Source: Curtobacterium sp. 9128
GTDB lineage: Bacteria > Actinomycetota > Actinomycetes > Actinomycetales > Microbacteriaceae
NCBI RefSeq assembly: GCF_900086645.1
Contig: NZ_LT576451.1
Location: forward strand, 496,001 to 560,000
Length of the DNA stretch: 64,000 bases
Direction of reading: 5' to 3'
Shown: positions 23,872-32,775 of the stretch, piece after piece
Numbering within the stretch: position 1 is the first letter of the stretch
Layout: every line of letters begins with the position of its first letter
The notes under the pieces: generated by a model
The model's database searches: none
Told to the model about the DNA's origin: nothing
What the model saw: the letters and a program-made list of their open reading frames with translations, nothing else
Translations under genes and position numbers: made by a program

Positions 23872-25782
23872 TCAGGGTGCTGAGGTGACGAGTGCGCGAG
23901 CGGCGTCCATCACCTTGATCAGCTCACCACTGGGGGCAACAAGGCACTCCTGCGCAGCTAGGGCGTACGTCGCTGCGTTTTTGCCCGCTGCGCCACGACC
24001 GCTGTCAACGATCGACTGTCGAGTGCTGTCCCAGTCGCCCCACTCGTTCTCGATCACATCCTCAAGCCGGTCTGCCCACACGTGAACAGTGGCGCTTACC
24101 TGTCCCTCGGGGTTGTCGACAACAGTCTCACCCAAGTACGCGAGTAGCCGACGGTTTGTGGCAATCTCGTTCGCCTCAGTGGCAGCGGCCTTCTCGGGTC
24201 TCCCGTTGGCCCGTAGCCGCGACCCGCCGCCCTTGTCATTGTCGAACACGACAAGCGTCGGGATGGACAGCTCCGCGAGGATTGCGTGAGGAATGAACAG
24301 GTGCTGTTTTCCTCCGGAGTAAGCGACGGTCACACCCTGCACCTCCAGAGCGGTCTGTCCTTCACGTGCCGCGATGCCATCGAGGATGCCCTTATCAGTG
24401 TCACCCTCAACCAAGACGACGGCGTCCGCGAAGAACGCCTCGGCGAGGTTCTTCGTACAAACCTGATCCCACCTTGACCGCAGGGCGGCGTCGGTCACTT
24501 CGAAGCCGTCGAGTCGATTGGTGACGGCATCAAGAGACGCGACGTGGACGCTGACCGATGGATGCTCGTCCGGCGCATGCTGACGGCGAGTGACACGGCG
24601 AACTTGATCGAAGAACCGCGGGTCGATGAAGTATGGCGAATGCGTCGCGTACATGACCTGGAGCCCGCCCGCGGGGTCGTCGGCGAGATCACGCAGCACG
24701 TTTGAGAAGACTCGTGCCTGGGTGGGGTGTTGAAACAGTTCGGGCTCCTCGATGGCGAGGCAGATAACGCTGCCGTCGTTGCCTTGGGCACCTCGGGCTG
24801 CGAGCAGTTTGAGCGATGAGATCAGCAGCGCGCGCTGGAAGCCGTGTCCCTGCCGGTCCACGCTGGTCTCGTTCAGAGCGTCGCTGATGGCGACGCTGAT
24901 GGAGGCCGGGCTGGGGCGTAAGTCCGGGGTACGTGGGTGAAGTCGAACACCGCGGCCAGCGGTGAAGGCGCGAACCTCGGCGGTCAGCGCTTCAGCCAGG
25001 TCGTCGAGCTGCTTGCCGAGGTGTTTCTCGTTGATCGCCGTCTGCTTCTCGCTGACCTCTTTCGCAAGAGCCTCGAACGCTGTGTTGGCACCTTCCCGGT
25101 CGATCGCGCGTTCCAGGATTCGTCCGATGATCGTCTTCTTGCCCTCCACACTCTCCTCGCTTGCGCGAAGATCCGCCGTTACGAGCACGAAGTCGAACAG
25201 TCCCGACAGCTTGTTCTGCCCGTTGAAGCCGAACAGGTGCGTGACGCCCGTCTCCGTCTCTTCAAGACGATCAGGGTTGTCGCTCTCCCATAGCGTCATC
25301 GCTTGGTCTGCAGCACCGAGATTCGTCCACGCCGGGAGCCCGGGCGCTTCACCGCGTGCGATCAGGTCATTCCAGAGACCCTTCTTTTCCCTTGCTGATC
25401 CCACGTTTCGGATCTCCTCGAACGCTGGGAACGACCGTGCTCGAGCAGTCATCTTGTCGCTGCCGTCGTCCCAAATTCTCCAAGCGGTGAAGGTCGTGGA
25501 ACCGGGGGGAGCGTACGTCGTTCCAAGGGCTTCGCGATCCGAAACGGTGAGGTCAGAAAACTTGACCTCGACGCTGATCCGCCGGTCATCGACGGCCCCC
25601 GAGTACACGTCCTCGTCGACAAGGCGTGTTTCACCATTGAAGAACCAGTCCAGCGCGCGGAGGACTGTCGATTTACCTGCCCCGTTCGGCCCGACGAACG
25701 ATGTCAAAGCGTCCATGTCGACCCGCACGTCCTCGAGGCACCGAAAGTTCTTCACCCTGATCGACGCAATGTGCACATCCAC
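23872..25782 (-). CDS. OLD family ATP-dependent endonuclease
   Basis: A 636-aa protein with an N-terminal ABC-type ATPase and a C-terminal Toprim nuclease domain. Visible motifs are Walker A GPNGAGKST (31-39), the QGHGFQR signature (311-317), Walker B CLAIEEPELFQHP (341-353), ATHSPYF (379-385), then Toprim VLVEGDTDKGIL (Glu459) and VVFDNDKG (Asp514, Asp516). OLD proteins degrade DNA; several act in phage defence. No UvrD-like helicase lies next to it, so it fits class 1 (stand-alone) OLD rather than Gabija. It sits alone in the accessory strip. Confidence 0.9.
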   Translation of the reverse strand: MDVHIASIRVKNFRCLEDVRVDMDALTSFVGPNGAGKSTVLRALDWFFNGETRLVDEDVYSGAVDDRRISVEVKFSDLTVSDREALGTTYAPPGSTTFTAWRIWDDGSDKMTARARSFPAFEEIRNVGSAREKKGLWNDLIARGEAPGLPAWTNLGAADQAMTLWESDNPDRLEETETGVTHLFGFNGQNKLSGLFDFVLVTADLRASEESVEGKKTIIGRILERAIDREGANTAFEALAKEVSEKQTAINEKHLGKQLDDLAEALTAEVRAFTAGRGVRLHPRTPDLRPSPASISVAISDALNETSVDRQGHGFQRALLISSLKLLAARGAQGNDGSVICLAIEEPELFQHPTQARVFSNVLRDLADDPAGGLQVMYATHSPYFIDPRFFDQVRRVTRRQHAPDEHPSVSVHVASLDAVTNRLDGFEVTDAALRSRWDQVCTKNLAEAFFADAVVLVEGDTDKGILDGIAAREGQTALEVQGVTVAYSGGKQHLFIPHAILAELSIPTLVVFDNDKGGGSRLRANGRPEKAAATEANEIATNRRLLAYLGETVVDNPEGQVSATVHVWADRLEDVIENEWGDWDSTRQSIVDSGRGAAGKNAATYALAAQECLVAPSGELIKVMDAARALVTSAP

Positions 25783-26309
25783 CCCTTGATCGCCGCCGCG
25801 CTGTCGAAACGATTGTTACAGCGTCGTGTCTTCAACGCTGAAGCGACACGGACGACCGGCTCGACGACGGTGCGGCACGGCAGGCAGGTCGAGCGTCACT
25901 GGCCGACCATGATCCTCGCTGCTCAAATCTTCGATCGTGCCAGCTCGGTACGTGACCGATAGACGATCGGCCAGAGAGACGGTAAGGCCGGCTGCTGAGA
26001 TCGACATGCCCTTCGACCGGACTGCCACCCAACCTGTCTGACTCCGTATTCCAGACACGTTGGGTGGCAGTCAGACAAGTTAGCTGGGGGAGCACAGCAC
26101 TCTTCGCGAGCGGCAAGTTGATGAGTGTTTTTTGTGGGATGGGACGAGTCCCTGCAGTGCTACGACGGCCGGACCGTTTGAGTGACGAGCGGACCAGATG
26201 AGTGACGAGCGCTACGAGCGGCCTCTGAGGCGCACACAAGATGTCGCTCAGCACGCCGCCGACAACTTATGAGTTCCGCCGATACTTTGTGATGGCGTGC
26301 ACAACAGCG
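25783..26309. other. Non-coding stretch between OLD gene and dnaB
   Basis: About 525 bp without a supported gene. It includes the 53-bp inverted repeat described separately and, at about 26175-26215, two near-identical short phrases (GAGTGACGAGCG) 22 bp apart. It marks the junction of accessory and core DNA. Confidence 0.6.
26020..26084. repeat. Inverted repeat and right copy of 31-bp boundary repeat
   Basis: GACTGCCACCCAAC (26020-26033) and GTTGGGTGGCAGTC (26059-26072) are perfect 14-bp arms; inside them TGTCTG and CAGACA also pair. The whole is a 53-bp dyad with one mismatched pair and an 11-nt centre. The right half, 26054-26084, matches 17753-17783. It resembles two head-to-head ends of an insertion sequence. 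Confidence 0.6.
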
Positions 26310-27677
26310 CTACTGCGGCATGTCCACAAACCGCGAGAACATCCCGTGGAACGCCACCGTGATCGTGTCCGTCGGCCCGTTACGGTGCTTCGCCACGATG
26401 AGGTCCGCCTCGCCCTGCCGCGGGTTGTCCTTCTCGTAGGCGGACTCACGGTGGAGCAGGATCACCATGTCGGCGTCCTGCTCGATCGAGCCCGATTCAC
26501 GCAGGTCGGAGATCATCGGCTTCTTGTCTGCTCGCTGCTCGGGTCCACGGTTCAGCTGCGACAGCGCGATGACGGGGACCTGGAGCTCCTTCGCCATGAG
26601 CTTCAGCGCACGCGAGAACTCGGAGACCTCTTGCTGACGCGACTCGACCTTCTTGCCGGAGGTCATCAGCTGCAGGTAGTCGATGACGACGAGCTTGAGG
26701 TTGTGCTGCTGCTTGAGCCGGCGGCACTTCGCGCGGATCTCGACGAGGGTCATGTTGGGGGAGTCGTCGATGTAGAACGGGGCGTCGTTGATGCGCCCAC
26801 GGGTCTGCGCGATGGTGGTCCAGTCACGGGAGTCGACGGTGCCCTTGCGCATGTGCTGCAGCGGCACGCTGGTCTCGGCGGAGAGCAGACGCATCGCGAT
26901 CTCGGCGCGACCCATCTCGAGCGAGAAGAACGCGGCGGTCTGGTCGTGCTTGACGGCAGCTGCGCGGCAGAGGTCGAGCGCGAGCGTGGACTTCCCGAGT
27001 GCGGGTCGGGCGGCGATGATGATGAGCTGCCCCGGGTGGAAGCCGTTCGTCAGGCCGTCGAGCTGGGCGAACCCGGTCGGGACGCCGGTCATCTGCCCGT
27101 CACGGCCCTTGGCGGCTTCGATCTCGTCGATGGCGGCACCGATGGCGTCGGTGAGCGGCACGTAGTCCTCGGTCTGGACGCCGCCGGCGACGTTGTAGAC
27201 CTCGGCCTGGGCACTGTTGACGAGGTCGGTGACCTCACCTTCCGACGCGTAGCCCATCTGGACGATCCGGGTGCCGGCGTCGACGAGGCGACGGAGCACG
27301 GCCTTCTCGGCGACGATGCCGGCGTAGTACCCGGCGTTCGCGGCGGTGGGCACCATGCTCGTCACGCTGTGCAGGTACTCGGCGCCACCGGCACGGGACA
27401 GCAGACCGGTCTTGGTCAGCTCGTCGGTGACGGCGATGACGTCGGTCGGCTCACCGTGGGAGTACAGCGACAGGATCGCGTCGAAGATGACCTCGTGCTT
27501 GGGGATGTAGAAGTCCACGCCACGTGCGGTCTCGATGACGTCGGCCACGGCGTCCTTCGACAGGAGCATGCCACCGATGGTCGACTGCTCGGCGAGGAGG
27601 TCGTGCGGCGGCGTGCGCTCCATGCCACCACGCTCCGCGTAGTCCTGCGGTGCGGGATCAAGATGCGCGATCGACAC
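26310..27677 (-). CDS. dnaB: Replicative DNA helicase DnaB
   Basis: A 455-aa hexameric helicase that unwinds DNA ahead of the replisome. The N-terminal domain (AEQSTIGGMLLSKDAVADV) is followed by the RecA-like motor with Walker A (RPALGKSTLALDL), KLVVIDYLQLM and SRALKLMAKEL, QLNRGPE. Usual length, no intein. The start is GTG at 27677 with GAGGAG 8 nt upstream. DnaA boxes upstream suggest DnaA influences its expression. Its neighbours on the left are accessory DNA and on the right the secretion locus. Confidence 0.97.
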   Translation of the reverse strand: MSIAHLDPAPQDYAERGGMERTPPHDLLAEQSTIGGMLLSKDAVADVIETARGVDFYIPKHEVIFDAILSLYSHGEPTDVIAVTDELTKTGLLSRAGGAEYLHSVTSMVPTAANAGYYAGIVAEKAVLRRLVDAGTRIVQMGYASEGEVTDLVNSAQAEVYNVAGGVQTEDYVPLTDAIGAAIDEIEAAKGRDGQMTGVPTGFAQLDGLTNGFHPGQLIIIAARPALGKSTLALDLCRAAAVKHDQTAAFFSLEMGRAEIAMRLLSAETSVPLQHMRKGTVDSRDWTTIAQTRGRINDAPFYIDDSPNMTLVEIRAKCRRLKQQHNLKLVVIDYLQLMTSGKKVESRQQEVSEFSRALKLMAKELQVPVIALSQLNRGPEQRADKKPMISDLRESGSIEQDADMVILLHRESAYEKDNPRQGEADLIVAKHRNGPTDTITVAFHGMFSRFVDMPQ

Positions 27678-27784
27678 ACGGTCTCCTCTTGTTCTGCGAC
27701 CTGCCCCGGACGAAACCGGTCCAGGCAGTACTACCCCGAGCGACCGACATCCCCGAGTCGCTGGGCCAAGCTACGGGTACGAAG

Positions 27785-27868
27785 TTATCCCCACAAAACA
27801 TGCCTGTGGATAACTCTGTGGACGAATCGCGGAACACGCCGGAAGGTCGTGTGAACAACTGTGGACAA
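27785..27868. promoter_or_regulatory. Cluster of DnaA boxes upstream of dnaB
   Basis: TGTGGATAA (27805-27813), TGTGGACGA (27817-27825), TGTGAACAA (27850-27858) and TGTGGACAA (27860-27868) all point the same way, and TTATCCCCACA starts at 27785. The first is a perfect consensus box. Four boxes in 64 bp are well above chance in this GC-rich DNA. It may be a site of DnaA control of dnaB or a DnaA-titrating site. Confidence 0.65.
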
Positions 27869-28338
27869 TGCTGTGCAGAACCGACCCACCGAACACACTT
27901 TCGACAGCTTGACCTGGGGTTTTCGATTCCACACTGTGTGTGGAGAAGTGGGGTTCAACGTGCAGTTGAAGGTTCCCGATTTGACGTTTCCACTGTGTAA
28001 AACGACTTGACAAACGCGAGCCTGAGGACAACTTTCCCGGCTGGCTCCCAGGCACTCCCGGCGCCGCGCCGGACGTAACCGGTCAGGCCAGCGCACCCGA
28101 GCCTCCAGGCCGCCGCGCAGCGGATCGGTAACCGCCCAGCGCGACCGGGTCGACAGCCGAGATCAGCGAGACGCCGCGCCGGAGCCGAGACGCCGCCACT
28201 TCCGACGTCGTCTCGGCGGAACGACGGCGTCTCGACGGACCGGCAGCGCCGAGCCGCAAGCCGAACCGCAAGCCGCAAGCCGCAAGCCGAACGCCGAACG
28301 CCGAACGCCGCAAGCCGAGCTCCAACCCCCACCCCGCC
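27869..28338. other. Intergenic region between dnaB and the secretion locus
   Basis: About 470 bp without a gene. The left part is AT-richer and holds the dyad TTCAA-CGTGCAG-TTGAA (about 27956) and TTGACA-like hexamers. The right part is GC-rich, with several GAGACGCCG motifs in both orientations (28165-28235) and the 7-bp repeats below. Confidence 0.5.
28253..28317 (+). repeat. Tandem 7-bp repeats
   Basis: Runs of AGCCGCA and then ACGCCGA follow each other for about 65 bp, ending 22 bp before the stop of the ATPase gene. The pattern drifts from one 7-mer to the other, typical of slippage expansion. Confidence 0.7.
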
Positions 28339-31300
28339 TCAGCGCTCGGCCAACTCCCCGGCCTCGCTGCCCGTCCGCGTCGACGCGGTGACCAACGGCA
28401 CCTGCAACGTCGACGCCAGCCCGGTCCCCAGGTGCACGAACGCCGTCCCGGGCTCGATCCGCGTGGAGATCGACGATCGGGAGATCCGGACGCCGATCAG
28501 GTCCCCGGCGAGCGTGTCCTGCGGCGAGAGCAGCGCACCACGACGGTTCTTCTTGGCGTCGACCTGCCAGCCACCGAACCCGGCCGCGAGCCCGGTCGTG
28601 TTCCCCCCGAGCAGCAACCCCTGCCGGTTGTCCGCGGCGGCACGGCCCCAGTCGCGCAACCACTTCGCCGCCGAGCAGTCGATGAGGAGCTCCCCGTCGT
28701 CGACGACCAGCACGGTCGGCGTCCCGGAGGGCGTCAACACGGGGGACAGCTCCTCTACAGTGACGTCGTCCCCGGTGAACACCGCGCGGACGCCGGGCAG
28801 CCCGGCCAGGTCCCGGACGGCACCCTGTCGCGGCGCGAGCACGACGAGCTGCGTCCCACTCGCGAGCAGCGACCGCGCCATCGACGCGAGCATCGTCGAA
28901 CGCCCGGACCGGGACGGCCCGGCGACGATGAACGTCCCGCCTCCGGTGGACAGGTCGACGGTCTGCAGCTCCATGTCGTCGCCGCCGATCCCGGTCACGG
29001 CGACCATGGGTGTCAGCGCAGGCGCCGATGACAGCGCGAGCGCCCCGTCGAGGTCCAGGTCCTTCGGCAGCGCGTCGACGCGGAACGGACGCGGACCCGG
29101 CGCGGACGGACCCTCGAACGAAGAAGCCAGAGAGACAGCCAACGCCCGGATCGCAGCCGCCTGCCCCTGCCCGGACACGTCCGGCCCGAGCGAGGCGAAC
29201 TGCAGCTCGATGCCCGACTCGGCGCGGAACCCACGGCCGGCCGGGATCGACGCGGGGAGCTTCCGGTGGTTGATGCCGCCGAGCGAGTAGTCGAGCCGGT
29301 CGGTCAGGCGCAGGACGATCTTGTCGTCGGTGAGTGTCGACATCCGCGAGGACAGCAGCGTGCGGTCACCCGAGATCACGATGTGGATGCCGGCTGCCGC
29401 TCCGTCGCGGAGGAGGGACTGCACCGAGTCGGTCAGGGCACCGCCGTCGACCTCGCCCAGCGACGTCGTGAAGTTCTCCCACCGGTCGATGAGGACGAGC
29501 ACGTGCGGCAGCTGCTCTCCTGGCGCGGCGAGCAGCCGCTGCTCGGTGATGTCCGAGGCACTCGCGGCGGCGATGACGTCGTGCCGACGGGCGGTCTCGC
29601 GACTGAGCCGGTCGATGAGCCGCGTCGCACGCTCGACCTGCGTGCGCTGCACGACCGCGCCGCAGTGCGGCAGCGCCTGCAGGGACGCGAGCGCGCCGTT
29701 GCCGCAGTCGATCGCGTACAGGTGCAGATCGGTGGAGGGGATGGAGGACGCGGCGGACGCGGCGATCGTCCGGAGCGCCAGGGACCGCCCGGAACCGGGG
29801 GCTCCGACGATGAACAGGTGGTTGAAGCGGTCGAGGTCGATCTCCGCCGCGCGCTGCTCCTGGGTGTCCGGCAGGTCCTCGGTGCCGAACGCGAAGCGGA
29901 GCGCGTCCTCGTCGGCGGTCAGGGCCCGCCCGGCTCCGACGGCCGCCGTGCCGACGGCGTCGAGCGGCAGCAGCTCGGGCAGCGGCGGCAACCACGGACT
30001 GTGGAGGGGGCCGATCCCGAGTCGCTCACGCGCCTCGCCCATCGCACCGACGAGGACCGACAGGTCGGTCGCGGCCGACGCTCGGTCGCTCCGCACGGGT
30101 CGGGCGGGCGGTGCGGTCGCGAAGTCGCGCCAGTCGAGCACACGGACGAACGGGAGGCTCGTGGCCGGGTCCTCGTCACCGGCCCACTTCCCGCCGACGC
30201 GAGCCGATTGGAACGGCACGACCGACGAGTGGCCGAGGCGCGCGAACGCGCGCCCCGGCACGCTCTTCGGGATGCGTGCCGCATCCGCGACGTCGATGAC
30301 GTCGGTGCTCTCGCCCGAGTCCGTCATCCGGAGTGCGACACGGAGGTTCGTGTTCGCGCGGATGTCCGGGCCGACGACGCCGCCCGGGCGCTGCGTGGCG
30401 AGGATGAGGTGCACGCCGAGGGACCGGCCGCGCTGGGCGATCCCGATCAGGCCGGACACGAAGTCGGGCAGCTCGGTGACCATCGCGGCGAACTCGTCGA
30501 TGACGAGCACGAGCCGCGGCATCGCCTCGCCCGTGCCACCGCGTTCCAGGTGCGCCTCGTGGTCCTCGATGTCCTTGGCACCGGACGCCGCGAGGATGTG
30601 CTCGCGACGGGTGAGCTCGGCACGGAGCGACCGGAGCGCACGCTCGACGAGGTGCTGGTCGAGGTCGGTGACGAGGCCGACGGTGTGGGGCAGGTCGGAC
30701 GCCACGCTGAAGGCAGCGCCACCCTTGTAGTCCACGAGCACGAAGGTCATCTGGTCAGGACGGTTGGCGAGTGCGAGCGACGCGACGAGGGTCTGCAGGA
30801 ACTCGGACTTGCCGGAACCGGTCGTGCCCGCGACGAGACCGTGCGGGCCGTCCTTCACGAGGTCGAGCGCGAATGCGCCGTCGATCCCGACGCCCACGAC
30901 CGCCGAGGTCGTCGCTGCGCCGCGCTGCCACCGCTCCGCGACGATCGACCCGGACGGCTGCGGCAGGTCGACCACGTCGAGCAGTCGCGCCGCGTCGGGC
31001 ACCAGGCCGTCGCCGTCGGAACCGCTCGTGTCCCGCAGCGGGGACACGGCACGGGCGACGTCGTCGTACCAGTCGTCCTCGACGCGGTCGGCGAGCACGA
31101 GCTCCACGGGCGCGGAGAGCTGCCGCCGCAGGACCAGCTCGGTCTCGGTGCGGTGGGTCACCGTGGCGACGCATTCCTCGGGGAGCTGCCACTCCTCCTC
31201 GTCGATGCACACCAGCCGGATGCCGCACGCCGGTCCGTCGCGGAGGAGTCCCACGACACCGGGCATCGCGCGCAGCCGACGGGCGCCGTCGAGCACGACG

Positions 31301-32775
31301 ACGATCTCCGGGGAGAACCGCGCGCGCATCGAGCCGTTCTTCGTCCGCTCGGCTCGGCGCTCGGCGAGCACCTGGGTCAGCTCGGCCAGCCGGCGACCGA
31401 TCGTCTCGCCGTCGGCACCGATCAGGGCGAGTGCGTCCTGGCCACCGGTCGGTCGCAGATGGGGGAGCCACATCGTCCATGCCCAGTCCGGCATGTGCTG
31501 CTGGGCGGTGAGGACGACGAACTGCACCTCGCGCGGGCTCTGCGTCACGGCGAGCTGTCCGAGCACCCACCGGCCGAGCTCGCGCGGCGACGACCCGGCC
31601 CCGGCGATGCCGAGCACGCCGACCTCGGCGAGCGGCACGGTGACCGGGACGCCCCTGGTGATCCGGTCCTCGTGCGTGAGGCCGTCGAGGTCGCGGTCGT
31701 CCTGCACGGTGACCGTCGAGGGCAGGTCGCCGATGCCGATCCGGACGTGCAGGTGGTCGGCGTCCGAGGGTCGCCGCTCCCAGAGTCGGCGCCCGGGTGT
31801 CGTCGCGACGACCCGCAGCGATCCGGCGTCGGACGACGACGACCTGCGCTCGTCCCGTTCGGCGAGTACGGCCGAATCGATCGCCCGCTCGAGTGCCGCG
31901 ACCCGCTCCCGGTGCTCGGCGGTCTGCTTGCGGTGGCTCTTCTTGCCGGTCCGTCTGGCGGTGACGGTCTGCCCGACGACCATGATCGGCGTCATCGCAG
32001 CGAACAGCAGGTAGAACGGCGAGTGGAACACCGTCGCCATGACGATGCCGAACATCGCCGGGACGAACACCATGATCCACGGGATCGCGGACCGCTGCGG
32101 CGGCACGGGCGGCTTCGGGATCCGGAACTGCGTCGTCAGGAACGGGGGCAGTAACCGGGGAGGCCGGTTGAAGTCCAGCTGTCCCGAATCCGGCGGACGG
32201 AGCAGCATGCGGTCCACGACCGCGACCGGGCGCACCGTCAGCACGGTCGATCCGAGGCGCACGAGCGCATCGGGGACCCAGTCCACCCACTCGTCGCCGA
32301 TCTCGTCCTGCTCGATCGTGACCGAACCTGCTGAACCGGTTACCGGCTCGTCCACCGGTGCCTGCCGGACCGTCACGGTCCCGTCGAAGGCGATCCGAGC
32401 CTCCAGTCCGGGGTGGTCCGCAGCGTCCGCGCCGACCGTCGGCGACCCGTCGTCAGCGACGGCGATCCGGAACGTGCCCGGTGAGAGCCGGCGCGTCCGG
32501 CCGGCGTCGACACCACCGACGACCAGCAGGTGGACGATGCCTCGTTCGACTTCGGGGCGGTCCGCGCCGCCGACGTGCAGGACCGCGCCGTCGACCAAAC
32601 CGCTCCTGGCGAAGGGGACGTCGCCGTCGGGTGCGTCCTGCGGCATCGCCGCGCCACCGGTGCGGCGAGCGAGCGCGTCGACCACACTGCGCATCGGGGT
32701 CTGGCCGGGCGCGTCGACGAGGACGTCGGAGGACTCGCCGGTGACGTCGTCGACGACGGTGACGACGACGCGCAT
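28339..32775 (-). CDS. Type VII secretion ATPase (EssC/EccC, FtsK/SpoIIIE family)
   Basis: A 1478-aa membrane ATPase, the motor of type VII secretion. Residues 1-160 form small beta domains (ubiquitin- or FHA-like), two helices follow near 245-290 (IPWIMVFVPAMFGIVMA, FYLLFAAMTPIMVVG), then three FtsK-type ATPase domains with Walker A GTTGSGKS (about 648), GAPGSGRS (about 990) and GPSRSGRS (about 1285). The first has a full Walker B (LVLVIDEFAAM); the others are less canonical, as usual. The start at 32775 overlaps the previous stop as TGATG; a longer frame to 33165 is antisense-like and rejected. It is the last gene of the locus. Confidence 0.95.
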   Translation of the reverse strand: MRVVVTVVDDVTGESSDVLVDAPGQTPMRSVVDALARRTGGAAMPQDAPDGDVPFARSGLVDGAVLHVGGADRPEVERGIVHLLVVGGVDAGRTRRLSPGTFRIAVADDGSPTVGADAADHPGLEARIAFDGTVTVRQAPVDEPVTGSAGSVTIEQDEIGDEWVDWVPDALVRLGSTVLTVRPVAVVDRMLLRPPDSGQLDFNRPPRLLPPFLTTQFRIPKPPVPPQRSAIPWIMVFVPAMFGIVMATVFHSPFYLLFAAMTPIMVVGQTVTARRTGKKSHRKQTAEHRERVAALERAIDSAVLAERDERRSSSSDAGSLRVVATTPGRRLWERRPSDADHLHVRIGIGDLPSTVTVQDDRDLDGLTHEDRITRGVPVTVPLAEVGVLGIAGAGSSPRELGRWVLGQLAVTQSPREVQFVVLTAQQHMPDWAWTMWLPHLRPTGGQDALALIGADGETIGRRLAELTQVLAERRAERTKNGSMRARFSPEIVVVLDGARRLRAMPGVVGLLRDGPACGIRLVCIDEEEWQLPEECVATVTHRTETELVLRRQLSAPVELVLADRVEDDWYDDVARAVSPLRDTSGSDGDGLVPDAARLLDVVDLPQPSGSIVAERWQRGAATTSAVVGVGIDGAFALDLVKDGPHGLVAGTTGSGKSEFLQTLVASLALANRPDQMTFVLVDYKGGAAFSVASDLPHTVGLVTDLDQHLVERALRSLRAELTRREHILAASGAKDIEDHEAHLERGGTGEAMPRLVLVIDEFAAMVTELPDFVSGLIGIAQRGRSLGVHLILATQRPGGVVGPDIRANTNLRVALRMTDSGESTDVIDVADAARIPKSVPGRAFARLGHSSVVPFQSARVGGKWAGDEDPATSLPFVRVLDWRDFATAPPARPVRSDRASAATDLSVLVGAMGEARERLGIGPLHSPWLPPLPELLPLDAVGTAAVGAGRALTADEDALRFAFGTEDLPDTQEQRAAEIDLDRFNHLFIVGAPGSGRSLALRTIAASAASSIPSTDLHLYAIDCGNGALASLQALPHCGAVVQRTQVERATRLIDRLSRETARRHDVIAAASASDITEQRLLAAPGEQLPHVLVLIDRWENFTTSLGEVDGGALTDSVQSLLRDGAAAGIHIVISGDRTLLSSRMSTLTDDKIVLRLTDRLDYSLGGINHRKLPASIPAGRGFRAESGIELQFASLGPDVSGQGQAAAIRALAVSLASSFEGPSAPGPRPFRVDALPKDLDLDGALALSSAPALTPMVAVTGIGGDDMELQTVDLSTGGGTFIVAGPSRSGRSTMLASMARSLLASGTQLVVLAPRQGAVRDLAGLPGVRAVFTGDDVTVEELSPVLTPSGTPTVLVVDDGELLIDCSAAKWLRDWGRAAADNRQGLLLGGNTTGLAAGFGGWQVDAKKNRRGALLSPQDTLAGDLIGVRISRSSISTRIEPGTAFVHLGTGLASTLQVPLVTASTRTGSEAGELAER

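Noticed and set aside
32390-32410. GCCTCCAGTCCGGGG resembling an arm of the palindromic repeat
   Set aside because: Lies inside the ATPase coding sequence with no matching second arm; taken as chance.
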